A stretch of DNA of 64,000 nt from Clostridia bacterium (GCA_017428085.1 JAFRRP010000033.1:1-64000); one strand, 5' to 3'; shown: positions 7,180 through 16,180, counted from the stretch's first letter. Notes: generated by a model from the letters alone, not told the origin. Made by a program: numbers and translations.

Positions 7180-7216
7180 TGTAGCGTACTCATATTTCAG
7201 AGAGGACGTGTATCGC

Positions 7217-8656
7217 ATGGGAAATCAATCCGTCTCCAAAAAAGAACTGTGGATGTATTCCGTCGGCGGCCTCGGGCAGGGCATGGTCTACGCCATCATG
7301 TCCCAGTTCATCAGCGATTACTACACCAACGTGCTGATGCTGTCGCACTGGTTCGTGTTCGCGCTGATGCTGCTGGCGCGGATCTGGGACGCGATCAACG
7401 ATCCGCTGATGGGCATCATCGTGGACCGGCACACCTTGAAGAAGGGCAAGTTCAAGCCGTATATCATTATTACGGCGGGCCCCATCGCGGTGCTGACGCT
7501 GCTGATGTACTGGAAGCCCGGCTTTATCAGCACCCCCAACGCCACCATGATCTACTGCGCTGTGGTCTACGTGCTGTGGGGCATGATCTACACCATGTCC
7601 GACGTGCCCTTCTGGAGCCTGCCCAACGCAATGACCGGCGACGCGCAGGAGCGCGGTCAGGTGATCTCCTTCAGCCGGATCTTCAACGGCGTGGGCTCCG
7701 CCGTCCCCACCGTCATCTTCATGGTGCTGGGCTTTATCTTCGTCACGGACGGCATGGGCAAGGTGGAGGAGACGGAGATCTTCAAAAAGAAATACTTTAT
7801 CATGGCGCTGGTCGCCGCCGTCATCGGCATCGCGCTGTTCGTCAATTCCTATTTCCACGTCAAAGAGCGCGTGGGCGTCGTTGCCAAGAAAAAGCAGCCC
7901 GGCGAGCCCGGCAGTCTTTCCCGTATCTTCCGCTGCAAGCCCCTGATGCTGGTCATCGCCATGGGCGTGCTTTCCAGCGGCCGTTACCTGATGTCCGCCG
8001 CGGCGGTACACGTCTCCCGCTACGCTTTTGACGCCAGCGCCACCGGCGTATTCACGGTGCTGCAGATCTGCTCCGCGGGCGGCATGTTCGGCGCCATGCT
8101 GTTCATGCCCGCACTGATGAAGAAATACGACTACAAAAAGATCGTCATCGTCACCTGCCTCGCGGGCGCGGCCGCCAGCGTGGTCACCACCCTCGTGGGC
8201 TGGACGACGCAGAACTTCTACATCTGCGCGCCGTTCATCCTGCTGCAGTGCATCCCGCTGGGCGTCATCAACACCGTTTCCTACGCCATGGTGGGCGACT
8301 GTCTGGACTACATGGAGCTGACCACCGGCTTCCGCGACACGGCTTTGGGCTCCTCCTGTCAGGGGTTCGTCAACAAGCTGGGCAACTCGCTGGCCACGGC
8401 GGGCATCAGCCTGATGTACATCTACATCGGCCTGAACCCCTCCGACGCGCTGGCGAAGGACGCGGTGGTCTCCGCCGCCACCCTGGCCCCCAAGCAGCGT
8501 TTCGGCATGTTCTCGCTGATCTCCGTGGTGCCCGGCGTGTGCCTGCTGCTGTGCGCCATCCCCATGTTCTTCTACAAGATCTCCGGCAGCTACAAGCAGG
8601 AGATGGTGGAACAGCTGGCCGCCAAGCGCGAAGCGGCGCTGGCGGCGAAGGAATAA
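7217..8656 (+). CDS. GPH-family (MelB/XylP-type) sugar:cation symporter
   Basis: 479 residues with about 12 membrane segments. The signature RIWDAINDPLMGIIVDRH (about residues 55-72) is the cation-binding aspartate region of the glycoside-pentoside-hexuronide:cation symporter family. The ATG at 7217 is used: AGAGAGGA stands ten bases before it, whereas a GTG at 7208 is too close. The substrate is not evident; glycosides, uronides or pentosides are usual. It has its own promoter and a terminator at 8797-8828, so it is monocistronic. The C-terminus is Ala/Lys/Glu-rich. Confidence 0.88.
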   Translation: MGNQSVSKKELWMYSVGGLGQGMVYAIMSQFISDYYTNVLMLSHWFVFALMLLARIWDAINDPLMGIIVDRHTLKKGKFKPYIIITAGPIAVLTLLMYWKPGFISTPNATMIYCAVVYVLWGMIYTMSDVPFWSLPNAMTGDAQERGQVISFSRIFNGVGSAVPTVIFMVLGFIFVTDGMGKVEETEIFKKKYFIMALVAAVIGIALFVNSYFHVKERVGVVAKKKQPGEPGSLSRIFRCKPLMLVIAMGVLSSGRYLMSAAAVHVSRYAFDASATGVFTVLQICSAGGMFGAMLFMPALMKKYDYKKIVIVTCLAGAAASVVTTLVGWTTQNFYICAPFILLQCIPLGVINTVSYAMVGDCLDYMELTTGFRDTALGSSCQGFVNKLGNSLATAGISLMYIYIGLNPSDALAKDAVVSAATLAPKQRFGMFSLISVVPGVCLLLCAIPMFFYKISGSYKQEMVEQLAAKREAALAAKE

Positions 8657-8796
8657 ACGGCTCCGCCGTTACAGTCGTAAGTCGTAAGTCGTAAGTCGCA
8701 AGTCGTAAGTCGCAAGTCGTAAGTTGCAAGTCGCAAGTCGCAAGTCGTAAGTCGCAAGTCGTAAGTCGTAAGTCGTAAGGAAGATACAATCGCACT

Positions 8797-8828
8797 AAAA
8801 GGGCTCTCCACACGGAAAGCCCCTTTTT
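8797..8828. terminator. Bidirectional terminator after the symporter gene
   Basis: GGGCTCTCC pairs with GGAAAGCCC (one mismatch) around ACAC, flanked by AAAA on the left and CTTTTT on the right. It can serve the plus-strand symporter and perhaps the minus-strand trio that ends at 8987. Confidence 0.65.
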
Positions 8829-8875
8829 ACGGCATAAACCCAATTATACTTGTGGCGCAGCTGCCCCAATAGAAT

Positions 8876-8932
8876 CGCCGCCGTCAGGCGGCGCACCGAC
8901 GCGGCTCCGCCGCGCCTGTCCCCGAAGGGGAC
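8876..8932. repeat. Three consecutive GC hairpins
   Basis: GCCGCC-GTCA-GGCGGC (8877-8892), CGCGGC-TCC-GCCGCG (8900-8914) and GTCCCC-GAA-GGGGAC (8918-8932). All have perfect 6-bp stems, different sequences and 3-4 nt loops, and stand 3-7 bp apart. Similar mini-hairpins occur inside the other 7-bp-arm elements. Confidence 0.75.
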
Positions 8933-8967
8933 TTCTTACGACTTCCGACTCACGACTTACGACTGAA

Positions 8968-8986
8968 ACGCTGCTGAGGCAGTGTG

Positions 8987-8990
<4 letters not shown>
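8968..8990 (-). repeat. Single GTAG-class repeat arm supplying a stop codon
   Basis: Minus-strand GTAGCACACTGCCTCAGCAG, a lone arm of the GTAG family. The TAG in its foot (8987-8989) is the stop codon of the small gene ending here. Confidence 0.7.
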
Positions 8991-9426
<436 letters not shown>

Positions 9427-9430
<4 letters not shown>

Positions 9431-9756
9431 CGCAGGCCCTCCGTTTCCGACAGCAGACGGAACACCCGCAGCAGCATGACCGCCTCGTCCGCCTTTTTGC
9501 GCCTCTTTTCGGACAGCAGGGGCTTCAGCGACAGCATAAAATCGCACCGCGGGTCCTTCGCGTTCATCAGCGAGGACATCTTCGCCACGCTTTTCAGCAG
9601 ATTGGGGTCGAACCCGGCCATCGCGTGATCCGCGCCGTCGCTCCCCTGTCCCGGCTGTTTCGCCTCATCCGAGCCGAAAAACTGCGCCGCCATGTCCTTC
9701 AGCTTCTTCACGTCGTCCTCTCCCAAAGACGACAGCAGCTCGCCGACGTCCATCAA
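9427..9756 (-). CDS. Small conserved-looking protein, unknown function
   Basis: 109 residues, opening MMDVGELLSSLGEDDVKKLK. The second half, DPRCDFMLSLKPLLSEKRRKK followed by an AVMLLRVFRLL helix, recalls short proteins I associate with Clostridia that have a 'LxLKPyLsexRR' segment, but I know no function. It overlaps both neighbours by four bases (ATGA-type junctions), so the three small genes are translationally coupled. No signal peptide or membrane segment. Confidence 0.65.
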
Positions 9757-9971
9757 TCGTTCCCCTTTCGCTTCAGGCCGTCCATCACGCGCCGCGCCTT
9801 TTCGGAGGACAGCAATTGCTTCAGGTAGTCGTTGTCCGTCAACGCCCGTTCCAGCATCTTTTTCTTATCCTCGCTCAGGCTCTCCTTCATCTTCCCGCCC
9901 AGCTCCGCCGCGGTCTTCTCGTCCCCGCTTTTCGCGGCGTGGAACAGCCGGTCGAGATCGTTGTCTTTCAT
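9753..9971 (-). CDS. Small helical protein, first of three coupled genes
   Basis: 72 residues, MKDNDLDRLFHAAKSGDEK at the start, highly charged, all-helical in appearance, with no cysteine or membrane segment. AAGGGGGAA stands just before the ATG at 9971. It overlaps the next gene by four bases. The trio faces a non-coding stretch of repeats (9972-10222), where its promoter should be. Function unknown. Confidence 0.65.
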   Translation of the reverse strand: MKDNDLDRLFHAAKSGDEKTAAELGGKMKESLSEDKKKMLERALTDNDYLKQLLSSEKARRVMDGLKRKGND

Positions 9972-9994
9972 AATGGTTCCCCCTTCAAATTGGA

Positions 9995-10020
9995 GTTTGT
10001 CGGGCTGATGCCCGACAAAC
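9995..10020. repeat. Perfect 11-bp stem-loop
   Basis: GTTTGTCGGGC and GCCCGACAAAC around TGAT, in the leader region of the three small genes. The GACAAA core recurs in other gaps (227, 10169, 17632, 63369). Confidence 0.6.
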
Positions 10021-10023
10021 CTA

Positions 10024-10146
10024 AATGAATACTGAAAACTTAAAAATGAATAATGAACAATATCGGAAGGGCTTTCGCCCTTACAGTTTTATTATCAAAA
10101 CACAAAGTGTTTTCCGATATTCTTCATTTTTCAGTCTTCAGTCTTC
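10024..10146. repeat. 7-bp-arm element, ACTGAAG/AATGAAG type
   Basis: Arms of degenerate 7-bp units (right arm read in reverse: ACTGAAG, ACTGAAA, AATGAAG) end in ATATCGG / CCGATAT. The interior has two hairpins, AAGGGC-TTTC-GCCCTT and AAAACAC-AAA-GTGTTTT. Same layout as the AGTCGTA and GGAGAGC elements but a different unit. Confidence 0.65.
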
Positions 10147-10222
10147 TTTTTTCTTTTAGCGTCAGCGCGACAAATCCCTGTTTTCCTCACATATACTTAT
10201 GATACAAGGCAGGTAATTATCC

Positions 10223-10693
10223 ATGAAATTGCTCATTCTTTCCGATTCCCACGGCTACGTTTTCTTCGTGGAGCAGATCCTCCGGCGCGAACGCGACGCC
10301 GAGGTCGTCATCCATTTGGGCGACGGCGGCGACGACATGATGGCCATGGCCGAATACACGCAGAACAAGGCCGTGTATACCTGCCGGGGCAACTGCGACA
10401 GCAGCGTCTACGGCTTTCCGGAAAGCGTACAGCTCAATTTAGAGGGCATTCCGATCTTCGCCTGCCACGGCCATCAGTTCGGCGTCAAATTCGGCATGCA
10501 GAAGCTGTATTACGCCGCCAGAGAGCGCGGCGCGAAGCTGTGCCTGTTCGGCCACACCCACGAGCCGTACAGCGATTTTGATGAAGACTTCTTCATGGTC
10601 AACCCCGGCCCCGCGGCAAGCGGTCATTACGCGGTGGCGGAGCTGAAAAACGGCACGGTAAAGACCGTCAACAAGTCGCTGGGCAGGCTGTAA
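10223..10693 (+). CDS. YfcE/MJ0936-type metallophosphodiesterase
   Basis: 156 residues with the complete calcineurin-like metal-site set: DSHG (8-11), GDGGDD (about 33), GNCD (about 57), CHGH (about 78) and GHTHEP (about 110). This short family hydrolyses phosphodiesters in vitro using Mn or similar metals; the physiological substrate is unknown. It is followed directly by a terminator (10713-10737), so the gene is transcribed alone or with something upstream. The ATG at 10223 has only a modest AGGCAGG upstream. Confidence 0.88.
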   Translation: MKLLILSDSHGYVFFVEQILRRERDAEVVIHLGDGGDDMMAMAEYTQNKAVYTCRGNCDSSVYGFPESVQLNLEGIPIFACHGHQFGVKFGMQKLYYAARERGAKLCLFGHTHEPYSDFDEDFFMVNPGPAASGHYAVAELKNGTVKTVNKSLGRL

Positions 10694-10712
10694 ACGGTTT
10701 TTCTGCGTATGG

Positions 10713-10737
10713 GGTGGGCTTTGCCCGCCTTTTCTTT
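10713..10737 (+). terminator. Terminator after the phosphodiesterase gene
   Basis: GGTGGGC-TTT-GCCCGCC followed by TTTTCTTT, 20 bp after the stop. Confidence 0.75.
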
Positions 10738-10779
10738 GGACTATTTTTGCGCAAAATATATAAAGTTTCTTTTATACTC

Positions 10780-10808
10780 TTGTTTTTATTATGGCATTAT
10801 GTTAAAAT
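10780..10808 (+). promoter_or_regulatory. Promoter of the aminotransferase-aldolase-TetR operon
   Basis: TTGTTT (10780-10785), 17 bp, TAAAAT (10803-10808), 54 bp before the ATG at 10863. It is a natural target for the TetR-type regulator encoded as third gene. Confidence 0.65.
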
Positions 10809-10862
10809 AAATTATCCATAAAACTGCGCTGGAGCGATCCGGCCAACGGAGGAAGAAAAAAA

Positions 10863-12338
10863 ATGGATACACGTTTCGCGATTTCGCAGTACCCCGACGC
10901 GGCTGCGGTCAACAGCAAGCTCAACGAGCTGATCAAAATGCCCATCTACACCATCACGCCGGAGGCGCTGGCCGCTTACGAAAAGGATTATTTTGAGGCC
11001 AAATGCGCCAAGTCAAAGGCAATGATCGACGAGGCCAAGCAGATCATCCCCGGCGGCGAGCAGCATAACCTGGCCTTCAACTATCCCTTCCCGCTGGTAT
11101 TCACCAAGGCGGAGGGCTGCTATCTGTACGATATCGACGGCAACAAATACTACGACTTTTTACAGGCGGGCGGCCCCACGGTGCTGGGCTCCAACCCCCC
11201 CGAGGTGCGCGAGCAGGTCATCGACCTGCTGAACACCTGCGGCCCCTCCACCGGCCTGTTCCACGAGTTTGAGTATAAGCTGGCCAAGAAGATCTCCGAC
11301 AGCATCGAAACGGTGGATATGTTCCGTATGCTGCAGTCGGGCACGGAGGCCTGTATGCTGGCGGTGCGTATCGCGCGGCTTGCCACCAAAAACCGCAACA
11401 TCGTCAAGATGGGCGGCGCGTATCACGGCTGGAGCGATCAGCTGGGCTACGGCATCCGCATCCCCGGCACCAAGTTCACCCAGGCCAACGGCGTGCCCAT
11501 GCGCATCATGCGCGACACGCAGGAGTTCTTCCCCGGCGACCTGAACGACCTGGAAAGAGTGCTGCGCCGCAACATGTTCCGCGGCGGCACGGCCGCCGTG
11601 TTCCTGGAGGCCATCGGGCCCGAAAGCGGCTCCCGTCCCGTGGACAAGAATTTCTGCGCGGGCGTGGAAAGGCTTTGCCGCAAGTACGGCGCGCTGCTGG
11701 TCTTTGACGAGGTGGTCACAGGTTTCCGCATCGGCATGTCCGGCGCGCAGGGCTATTTCGGCTGCTCCCCCGACCTCACCATCTTCGGCAAGGTCATTGC
11801 AGGCGGTTACCCGGGCGCGGGCGGCGTAGGCGGCAAGCGCGAATACATGAAGTATCTGGGCGCGGGCCTGGACGGCGCGGTCAAGGTCAAAAAGGCCTTC
11901 TGCGGCGGCACCCTCTCCGCCAACCCCTTAAGCTGCGCGGCCGGCTATTTCACGCTGGAGGAGATTGACCGCACCAACGCCTGCCAGAAGGCCGGCGAAA
12001 TGGGCGACCGCATCACCAAGGGCCTGCAGGAGGTCATCGAAAAGCGCCACCTGCCCTTTGTGGCCTTCAACCAGGGCTCCATCTGCCACATGGAGACCGT
12101 GGGCACGCTGCAGTTCTCCATCAACTGGCACAAGCCGTGGACAATCCCGCACGTGCTGGACGAGACCAACGTGAGAAAGACCGAGATGACCCACATGGGC
12201 GCGGCCTACATGGCGGAGGGCCTTGTGACTCTCGCGGGCAGCCGTCTTTACACCAGCGCGGCCTATACGCCGGAGCTGATCGACGACGCGGTGGCCAAAT
12301 TCGATAAGGTCTTCGCCAACGTGGCGGTCAAAGAGTAA
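10863..12338 (+). CDS. Class III aminotransferase, aminomutase-like, long form
   Basis: 491 residues. An N-terminal extension of about 60 residues precedes the fold-type I core: SGTEACMLAVRIAR (PLP phosphate, about 160), AYHGWSDQ (about 188), FDEVVTGFR (aspartate to the PLP nitrogen, about 283) and the lysine in IFGKVIAGGYPG (about 305). It shares the family but not the detail of the enzyme at 4564-5814. It heads an operon with a double class II aldolase and a TetR regulator. Aldolase and aminotransferase side by side suggest catabolism of an amino sugar or amino alcohol; this is inference. A GGAGGAAG site precedes the ATG. Confidence 0.85.
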   Translation: MDTRFAISQYPDAAAVNSKLNELIKMPIYTITPEALAAYEKDYFEAKCAKSKAMIDEAKQIIPGGEQHNLAFNYPFPLVFTKAEGCYLYDIDGNKYYDFLQAGGPTVLGSNPPEVREQVIDLLNTCGPSTGLFHEFEYKLAKKISDSIETVDMFRMLQSGTEACMLAVRIARLATKNRNIVKMGGAYHGWSDQLGYGIRIPGTKFTQANGVPMRIMRDTQEFFPGDLNDLERVLRRNMFRGGTAAVFLEAIGPESGSRPVDKNFCAGVERLCRKYGALLVFDEVVTGFRIGMSGAQGYFGCSPDLTIFGKVIAGGYPGAGGVGGKREYMKYLGAGLDGAVKVKKAFCGGTLSANPLSCAAGYFTLEEIDRTNACQKAGEMGDRITKGLQEVIEKRHLPFVAFNQGSICHMETVGTLQFSINWHKPWTIPHVLDETNVRKTEMTHMGAAYMAEGLVTLAGSRLYTSAAYTPELIDDAVAKFDKVFANVAVKE

Positions 12339-12360
12339 TTGATTCAAAGGATAACCGGAC

Positions 12361-13596
12361 ATGGAAAAAGAACAGGCAAAATCGCTGGTCATTCAGGCCG
12401 GGAAAATGCTGTGTGAAAACGGGCTGATCCAGCGCACCTGGGGCAACGTGAGCTGCCGCATCGACGAAAACTACTTCGCCATCACCCCCAGCGGCAGGGA
12501 TTACCTCTCCCTGACGCCGGAGGATATCGTAGTGGTGAACGTCCACGACCTCACCTACGCGGGCGAGATCAAGCCCTCCTCCGAAAAGGGCATCCACGCG
12601 GAATGCTACAAGCTGCGCGCGGAGGTCGATTTCGTGATCCACACCCACCAGACCTTCGCGTCCCTCGCGGGGCTTTCCGGCAGGGACATCAACGACCTGA
12701 CGGGAAAAAGCGAGGCGGTCATCGGCAACAACGTGCCGCTGGCCGGCTACGGGCTGCCCGGCACCGGCAAACTGCGGCAGGGCGTGGTGGCGGCGCTGAA
12801 GCGGTCCTCCTCCAAGGCCGTGCTGATGCACCACCACGGCGCGCTGTGCCTCGGCGGCAGTCTGGAGGACGCGTTCGCCGTCGCCAACGAGCTGGAAGAG
12901 GTGTGCAGAAAGGCGCTGTTCGCCCGCTATACGGAGCTGACCGGCAAGGTCGCGGACGACTTCGCGTCGCTGGCGGAATACGTGGCCGAGACCCGCAAAA
13001 AGGGCGAGGCGGCTTACGTTTTCCCCGCCTACCGGTCCGAACGCAGGTTTGATATCATCGAGTTGACGCCCGCGGCCGGCGGGAACACGGTGGCGGTGGA
13101 TATCCGCACCGGCCTGCCGCTGGACCAAAGCGTCGGCGCGCCGGAGGCGGCGCTGCTGCACAGCATGATCTACCGAAAGCGCCCGGACGTCAACGCGGTG
13201 CTCCACTCCACGGACGCGGCGGCGACGGCGGCCTCCAAGATCGGGCGGACGGTAAAACCGTTCCTGGACGACTTTGCGCAGATCACCGGCGTGAGCTTAA
13301 AATGCGCGGCGTTCGATCCCGATCGCCCGAAGCGCTCCGCCCAAAGGATCGTCAAAAAGCTGCGGGGCCGCAACGCGGTGCTGATCGAAAACAGCGGCGC
13401 GCTGTGCGTGGGTTCTTCCGAGGACGACGCGCAGGCCGTCAAACTGGTGACGGAAAAGGGCTGCATGGCCAGCACGGCTGCCGACCTGTACGGAAAAGAA
13501 AAGGACCGCATCAGATTCTCCGAATGTTTGCTGATGCGGGTGATCTACAAAACAAAATACGCCAAGAAGGCACAAACGAATAAGAAAGGAAACTGA
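12361..13596 (+). CDS. Tandem class II aldolase, second domain degenerate
   Basis: 411 residues made of two class II aldolase/adducin domains. Domain 1 (about 1-215) keeps the zinc ligands and catalytic acid: a glutamate near residue 78, HTHQ (about 97-100) and HHHG (about 156-159). Domain 2 (about 235-390) aligns with it, but HTHQTFASL has become HSTDAAATAA and LMHHHGAL has become LIENSGAL, so it cannot bind zinc in the usual way. The likely reaction is retro-aldol cleavage of a sugar phosphate or hydroxy-acid; domain 2 may be structural or regulatory. It lies 22 bp after the aminotransferase and 1 bp before the TetR gene. Confidence 0.8.
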   Translation: MEKEQAKSLVIQAGKMLCENGLIQRTWGNVSCRIDENYFAITPSGRDYLSLTPEDIVVVNVHDLTYAGEIKPSSEKGIHAECYKLRAEVDFVIHTHQTFASLAGLSGRDINDLTGKSEAVIGNNVPLAGYGLPGTGKLRQGVVAALKRSSSKAVLMHHHGALCLGGSLEDAFAVANELEEVCRKALFARYTELTGKVADDFASLAEYVAETRKKGEAAYVFPAYRSERRFDIIELTPAAGGNTVAVDIRTGLPLDQSVGAPEAALLHSMIYRKRPDVNAVLHSTDAAATAASKIGRTVKPFLDDFAQITGVSLKCAAFDPDRPKRSAQRIVKKLRGRNAVLIENSGALCVGSSEDDAQAVKLVTEKGCMASTAADLYGKEKDRIRFSECLLMRVIYKTKYAKKAQTNKKGN

Positions 13597-13597
13597 T

Positions 13598-14191
13598 ATG
13601 GCTGTTGCACACAAATCCACCCACAAGAACGCCGTCCGTTCCCGGCAGATGATCAAAAAAGCGTTTGCCGAGATGCTGAACGAAAAGGATATCACCAAAA
13701 TCACCGTAACGGACATCGTGGAAAAGGCGGGCGTCTCCCGCGGCACCTTTTACGCGCACTACATGGACGTCTACGACCTGTACACCGCCATTCAGAGCAA
13801 TATGATGGAAACCGTGCGCAGCGCGATCGACCTGATCGGTCCCCGGGCGCTGATCCTGGATCCCACGGAGGTGATCGCGCGGGCGCTGGCGTTTCTGAAT
13901 GAAAAAAAGGCGTATTACAAGCTGTTCGTCACCACCTCCCGCAGCGACGCGCTGGTGGCCCGAATCAAAGACTACGTCGGCGAACGGCTGACCGCCGAGG
14001 TGGACGAAACCTTTTCCGAAGAAGACAGAAAAGAGGTCAAGCTGTTCATCTACTATTCCCTCGGCGCCATCGAATACCTCGTTCGTTCCTGGCTGGACGA
14101 TTCGATCCCGCTGACGGCGGAGGAGGTCTCCGCTTTGATCGCCAAGACCTACCTCAAAAGCAAGCCGGACGTGCTGACCAACCTGCAGTAA
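13598..14191 (+). CDS. TetR/AcrR-family regulator, likely local
   Basis: 197 residues. The N-terminal helix-turn-helix has the TetR hallmark KITVTDIVEKAGVSRGTFYA (about 31-50); the C-terminal half is the variable ligand-binding bundle. It is the last gene of the aminotransferase-aldolase operon (start one base after the aldolase stop) and is closed by a terminator, so self-regulation of the 10780-10808 promoter is likely. The ligand is unknown. Confidence 0.85.
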   Translation: MAVAHKSTHKNAVRSRQMIKKAFAEMLNEKDITKITVTDIVEKAGVSRGTFYAHYMDVYDLYTAIQSNMMETVRSAIDLIGPRALILDPTEVIARALAFLNEKKAYYKLFVTTSRSDALVARIKDYVGERLTAEVDETFSEEDRKEVKLFIYYSLGAIEYLVRSWLDDSIPLTAEEVSALIAKTYLKSKPDVLTNLQ

Positions 14192-14203
14192 CGACAAGCC
14201 GAG

Positions 14204-14235
14204 CCCTGCCGGGACCATCCGGCGGGGATTTTTTC
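14204..14235 (+). terminator. Terminator of the aldolase operon
   Basis: CCCTGCCGG with CCGGCGGGG (one T-G pair), loop GACCAT, then ATTTTTT. Confidence 0.85.
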
Positions 14236-14247
14236 TTCAAAATAATC

Positions 14248-14350
14248 AGGTGCGAGGTCAAAGGGGTAAGGTGTGAGAAAGAGCACTTCACCGCAACGCG
14301 GCGACATAAGGATCGCAATTCTCAAATCTCAAACCCGACGCCTCAAACCT
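14248..14350. repeat. 7-bp-arm element, GAGGTTT / CTCAAAC type (degenerate)
   Basis: Two 32-bp arms, 14248-14279 and 14319-14350, roughly inverse complements. The right arm shows CTCAAAT, CTCAAAC and CTCAAAC units. It fills most of the gap before the histidine phosphatase gene. Confidence 0.55.
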
Positions 14351-14407
14351 GCTGTGCTGAAAGCGAAAAAAAGCTATCTTTTTTACCCACCCGGTTCGGA
14401 GCATACC

Positions 14408-15061
14408 ATGGAACTTTACATCGTAAGACACGGGCAGTCGGTTGCCCAAACGGGAACGGAAATGTCCGATCCGCCGCTGACGGAAACGGGCCTTTTACAG
14501 GCGCGGCTGACGGGGCAGGCCCTGCAAAACGTCTCCTTCGACCTCGTCTACGCCAGTCACCTCACCCGGGCGATCCGGACCGCCGCCGCCATTCTGGCCT
14601 ATCAGCAAAGCCCGCCTGCCCTCAACGTGCTGCCGGAGCTGGCGGAATGCGGCAGCCGGGACTTCGTCTGCGACCTTGAAGCCATCCGGGCGCTGTACCC
14701 GGATATGCATATCGCCGCCGACCGCTGCCGCCCCTTCGACAGCGACGCGGACCGGGCGGCGTTCTGTCTGGAACAGTGCGTCTACCGGAACGCCTATGAA
14801 GGGCCTCTTAATATCGTCTCCCCCACCGGCGACGGCGAGCTGCGCCTCAACGACAAAAACGTGCTGATCGTCTGTCACGGCGTGTTTAACGCCCACCTGA
14901 TCGGTCAGCTGGTCCATTTTCCCTTCGACCGCAACGTGATCGTCAGCCAGCACAACGCCTGTATCAACCGCTTTTCTCTGTTTACGGTCAACGGCGTCCG
15001 CCGCCTGCGCTTCAAATCCTTCAACAGCGTCGCCCACCTGCCGGAGGACCTGCTGACATAG
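14408..15061 (+). CDS. Histidine phosphatase (phosphoglycerate-mutase superfamily)
   Basis: 217 residues. The phospho-acceptor motif RHGQS is at residues 8-12 and the second catalytic histidine in VCHGVFNAHL (about 157). A longer frame from 14273 exists, but it would start inside the repeat element; ATG 14408 has GGAGC upstream and gives the usual start MELYIVRHGQ. Such enzymes remove phosphate from sugars, cobalamin precursors or proteins; the target is not predictable here. Bounded by a repeat element upstream and a terminator downstream. Confidence 0.85.
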   Translation: MELYIVRHGQSVAQTGTEMSDPPLTETGLLQARLTGQALQNVSFDLVYASHLTRAIRTAAAILAYQQSPPALNVLPELAECGSRDFVCDLEAIRALYPDMHIAADRCRPFDSDADRAAFCLEQCVYRNAYEGPLNIVSPTGDGELRLNDKNVLIVCHGVFNAHLIGQLVHFPFDRNVIVSQHNACINRFSLFTVNGVRRLRFKSFNSVAHLPEDLLT

Positions 15062-15097
15062 ACAGTCGTAAGCCGCAGGAATTGTTCCGATAAAGCA

Positions 15098-15134
15098 AAA
15101 CTGCTCTCATCCACGGTTCGGATGGGAGCAGTTT
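15098..15134. terminator. Bidirectional terminator between convergent genes
   Basis: 15-bp stem AAACTGCTCTCATCC / GGATGGGAGCAGTTT with a 7-nt loop, between the phosphatase (plus) and the PfkB kinase (minus). Confidence 0.85.
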
Positions 15135-15147
15135 ATCGTTATTCTCT

Positions 15148-16071
15148 TTATCTGTCAAAGAATTCCTTATCCGCCGGGCAGCAGGCCTCCTCCCGGCTGA
15201 TGGTCGCCGACGCGAGCCTTGCGCCGTACCGTACCGCCTCGGACAGCGGTTCTCCCCGGATCAGCCCCATCACGGTCCCGGAGAAAAAGGCGTCCCCGGC
15301 GCCGCTGGTATCCACTACCTCCGTGGGGCAGATCGGACAGATCCCGGAGGTCCCGGCAGGTCCGTCATAATAGACCGATCCCTGCTCGCCCATGGTGACC
15401 ACCATGGAGGCAATCCCGGCTTCTTTCGCCGCGCCGGGCAGAAATTCCAGCATCCGCCGCGCCGTAAAATCCGCAGCCGCCGCCTCACCGAAGAACTTTG
15501 CCGCCTCGATCACGTTGCAGATGAAGCAGTCCGTCCGCCGGATCAGGTCCCTGCGCGCGAGAACGACGCTCAGATTGCCTACGACGGCATACACGCGTTT
15601 TTCGTACTTTTCGGCCAGATCCACGACCGTCTCCGCGATGCGCTCGTTCAGGTCCATTTCCAGAACGACGGCCCCGGCGGCGGAGATGATCTCGTCTCCC
15701 TTTTGCGCCAGGAAGGCTTCCAGCGGAGAAAGCGCCGGCATTTTTGAAATGGAGCCCGCCAGCTCGCCCTTTTCGTCAAGGATCACCAGCCACATGCCGA
15801 TCCCGTCTTCCGGGACTGTCAGCACGTAGTCCAGATCGACGCCGATCCCGCGCAGACGGCGTTCCACGTCCCGGCCGACGGCGGAATCCTCCAGCATGCC
15901 CACGTAGGAGACCGGCATGCCCACGTTGGCAAAGTTTTCCGCCACGTTCCGGCCCACGCCGCCGTGCACGATCTTTACTTCTCCCGGGTTGCGCCCCTTG
16001 GGATCGTATGTATGGTTCGGAAAGCCCTTCAGATCCACAAAGGTGCAGCCGATCACAACTGTACTGCCCAT
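15148..16071 (-). CDS. PfkB-family kinase, possibly a nucleoside kinase
   Basis: 307 residues: GGVGRNVAENFANVG (about 33-47) is the N-terminal PfkB signature, DTSGAGDAFFSG (about 252-263) the C-terminal one with the catalytic aspartate. The ATG at 16071 (MGSTVVIGCTF) has GGGAGAG upstream; an open frame to 16182 only reads through a repeat. The gene next upstream is S-adenosylhomocysteinase, which releases adenosine; many PfkB enzymes are adenosine, ribose or pseudouridine kinases, so adenosine removal is a reasonable guess. A GTAG-class repeat lies between them, so co-transcription is not certain. Confidence 0.8.
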   Translation of the reverse strand: MGSTVVIGCTFVDLKGFPNHTYDPKGRNPGEVKIVHGGVGRNVAENFANVGMPVSYVGMLEDSAVGRDVERRLRGIGVDLDYVLTVPEDGIGMWLVILDEKGELAGSISKMPALSPLEAFLAQKGDEIISAAGAVVLEMDLNERIAETVVDLAEKYEKRVYAVVGNLSVVLARRDLIRRTDCFICNVIEAAKFFGEAAAADFTARRMLEFLPGAAKEAGIASMVVTMGEQGSVYYDGPAGTSGICPICPTEVVDTSGAGDAFFSGTVMGLIRGEPLSEAVRYGARLASATISREEACCPADKEFFDR

Positions 16072-16117
16072 TTTTTCTCTCCCACATGATTTCTCTGCCG
16101 TCCCAATGTCGCTAAGC

Positions 16118-16180
16118 GTAGCACGCAGCCTCAGCTGCGTAAATAACCAGCGTAGAGACGGAGCTGAGGCTCCGTGCTGC
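16118..16180. repeat. GTAG-footed inverted hairpin pair with non-matching arms
   Basis: Left arm GTAGCACGCAGCCTCAGCTG (from 16118), right arm ending GAGGCTCCGTGCTGC (to 16180). The inner stems differ (GCAGC against GGAGC), so each arm folds alone; the outer feet pair except one base. Confidence 0.75.

Larger units (their letters stand above)
8673..8965. repeat. 7-bp-arm element, AGTCGTA type (15 units / 4 inverted units)
   Basis: Left arm 8673-8779: about 15 tandem 7-bp units, AGTCGTA with AGTCGCA and AGTTGCA variants. Right arm 8935-8965: four units in inverse orientation. Between them lie the symporter terminator and a trio of GC hairpins. It is the longest 7-bp array in the window and, with the trio, fills the 330-bp gap 8657-8986. 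Confidence 0.85.

Noticed and set aside
8673..8779. CRISPR array
   Set aside because: The unit is 7 bp without spacers, and no cas genes are present.
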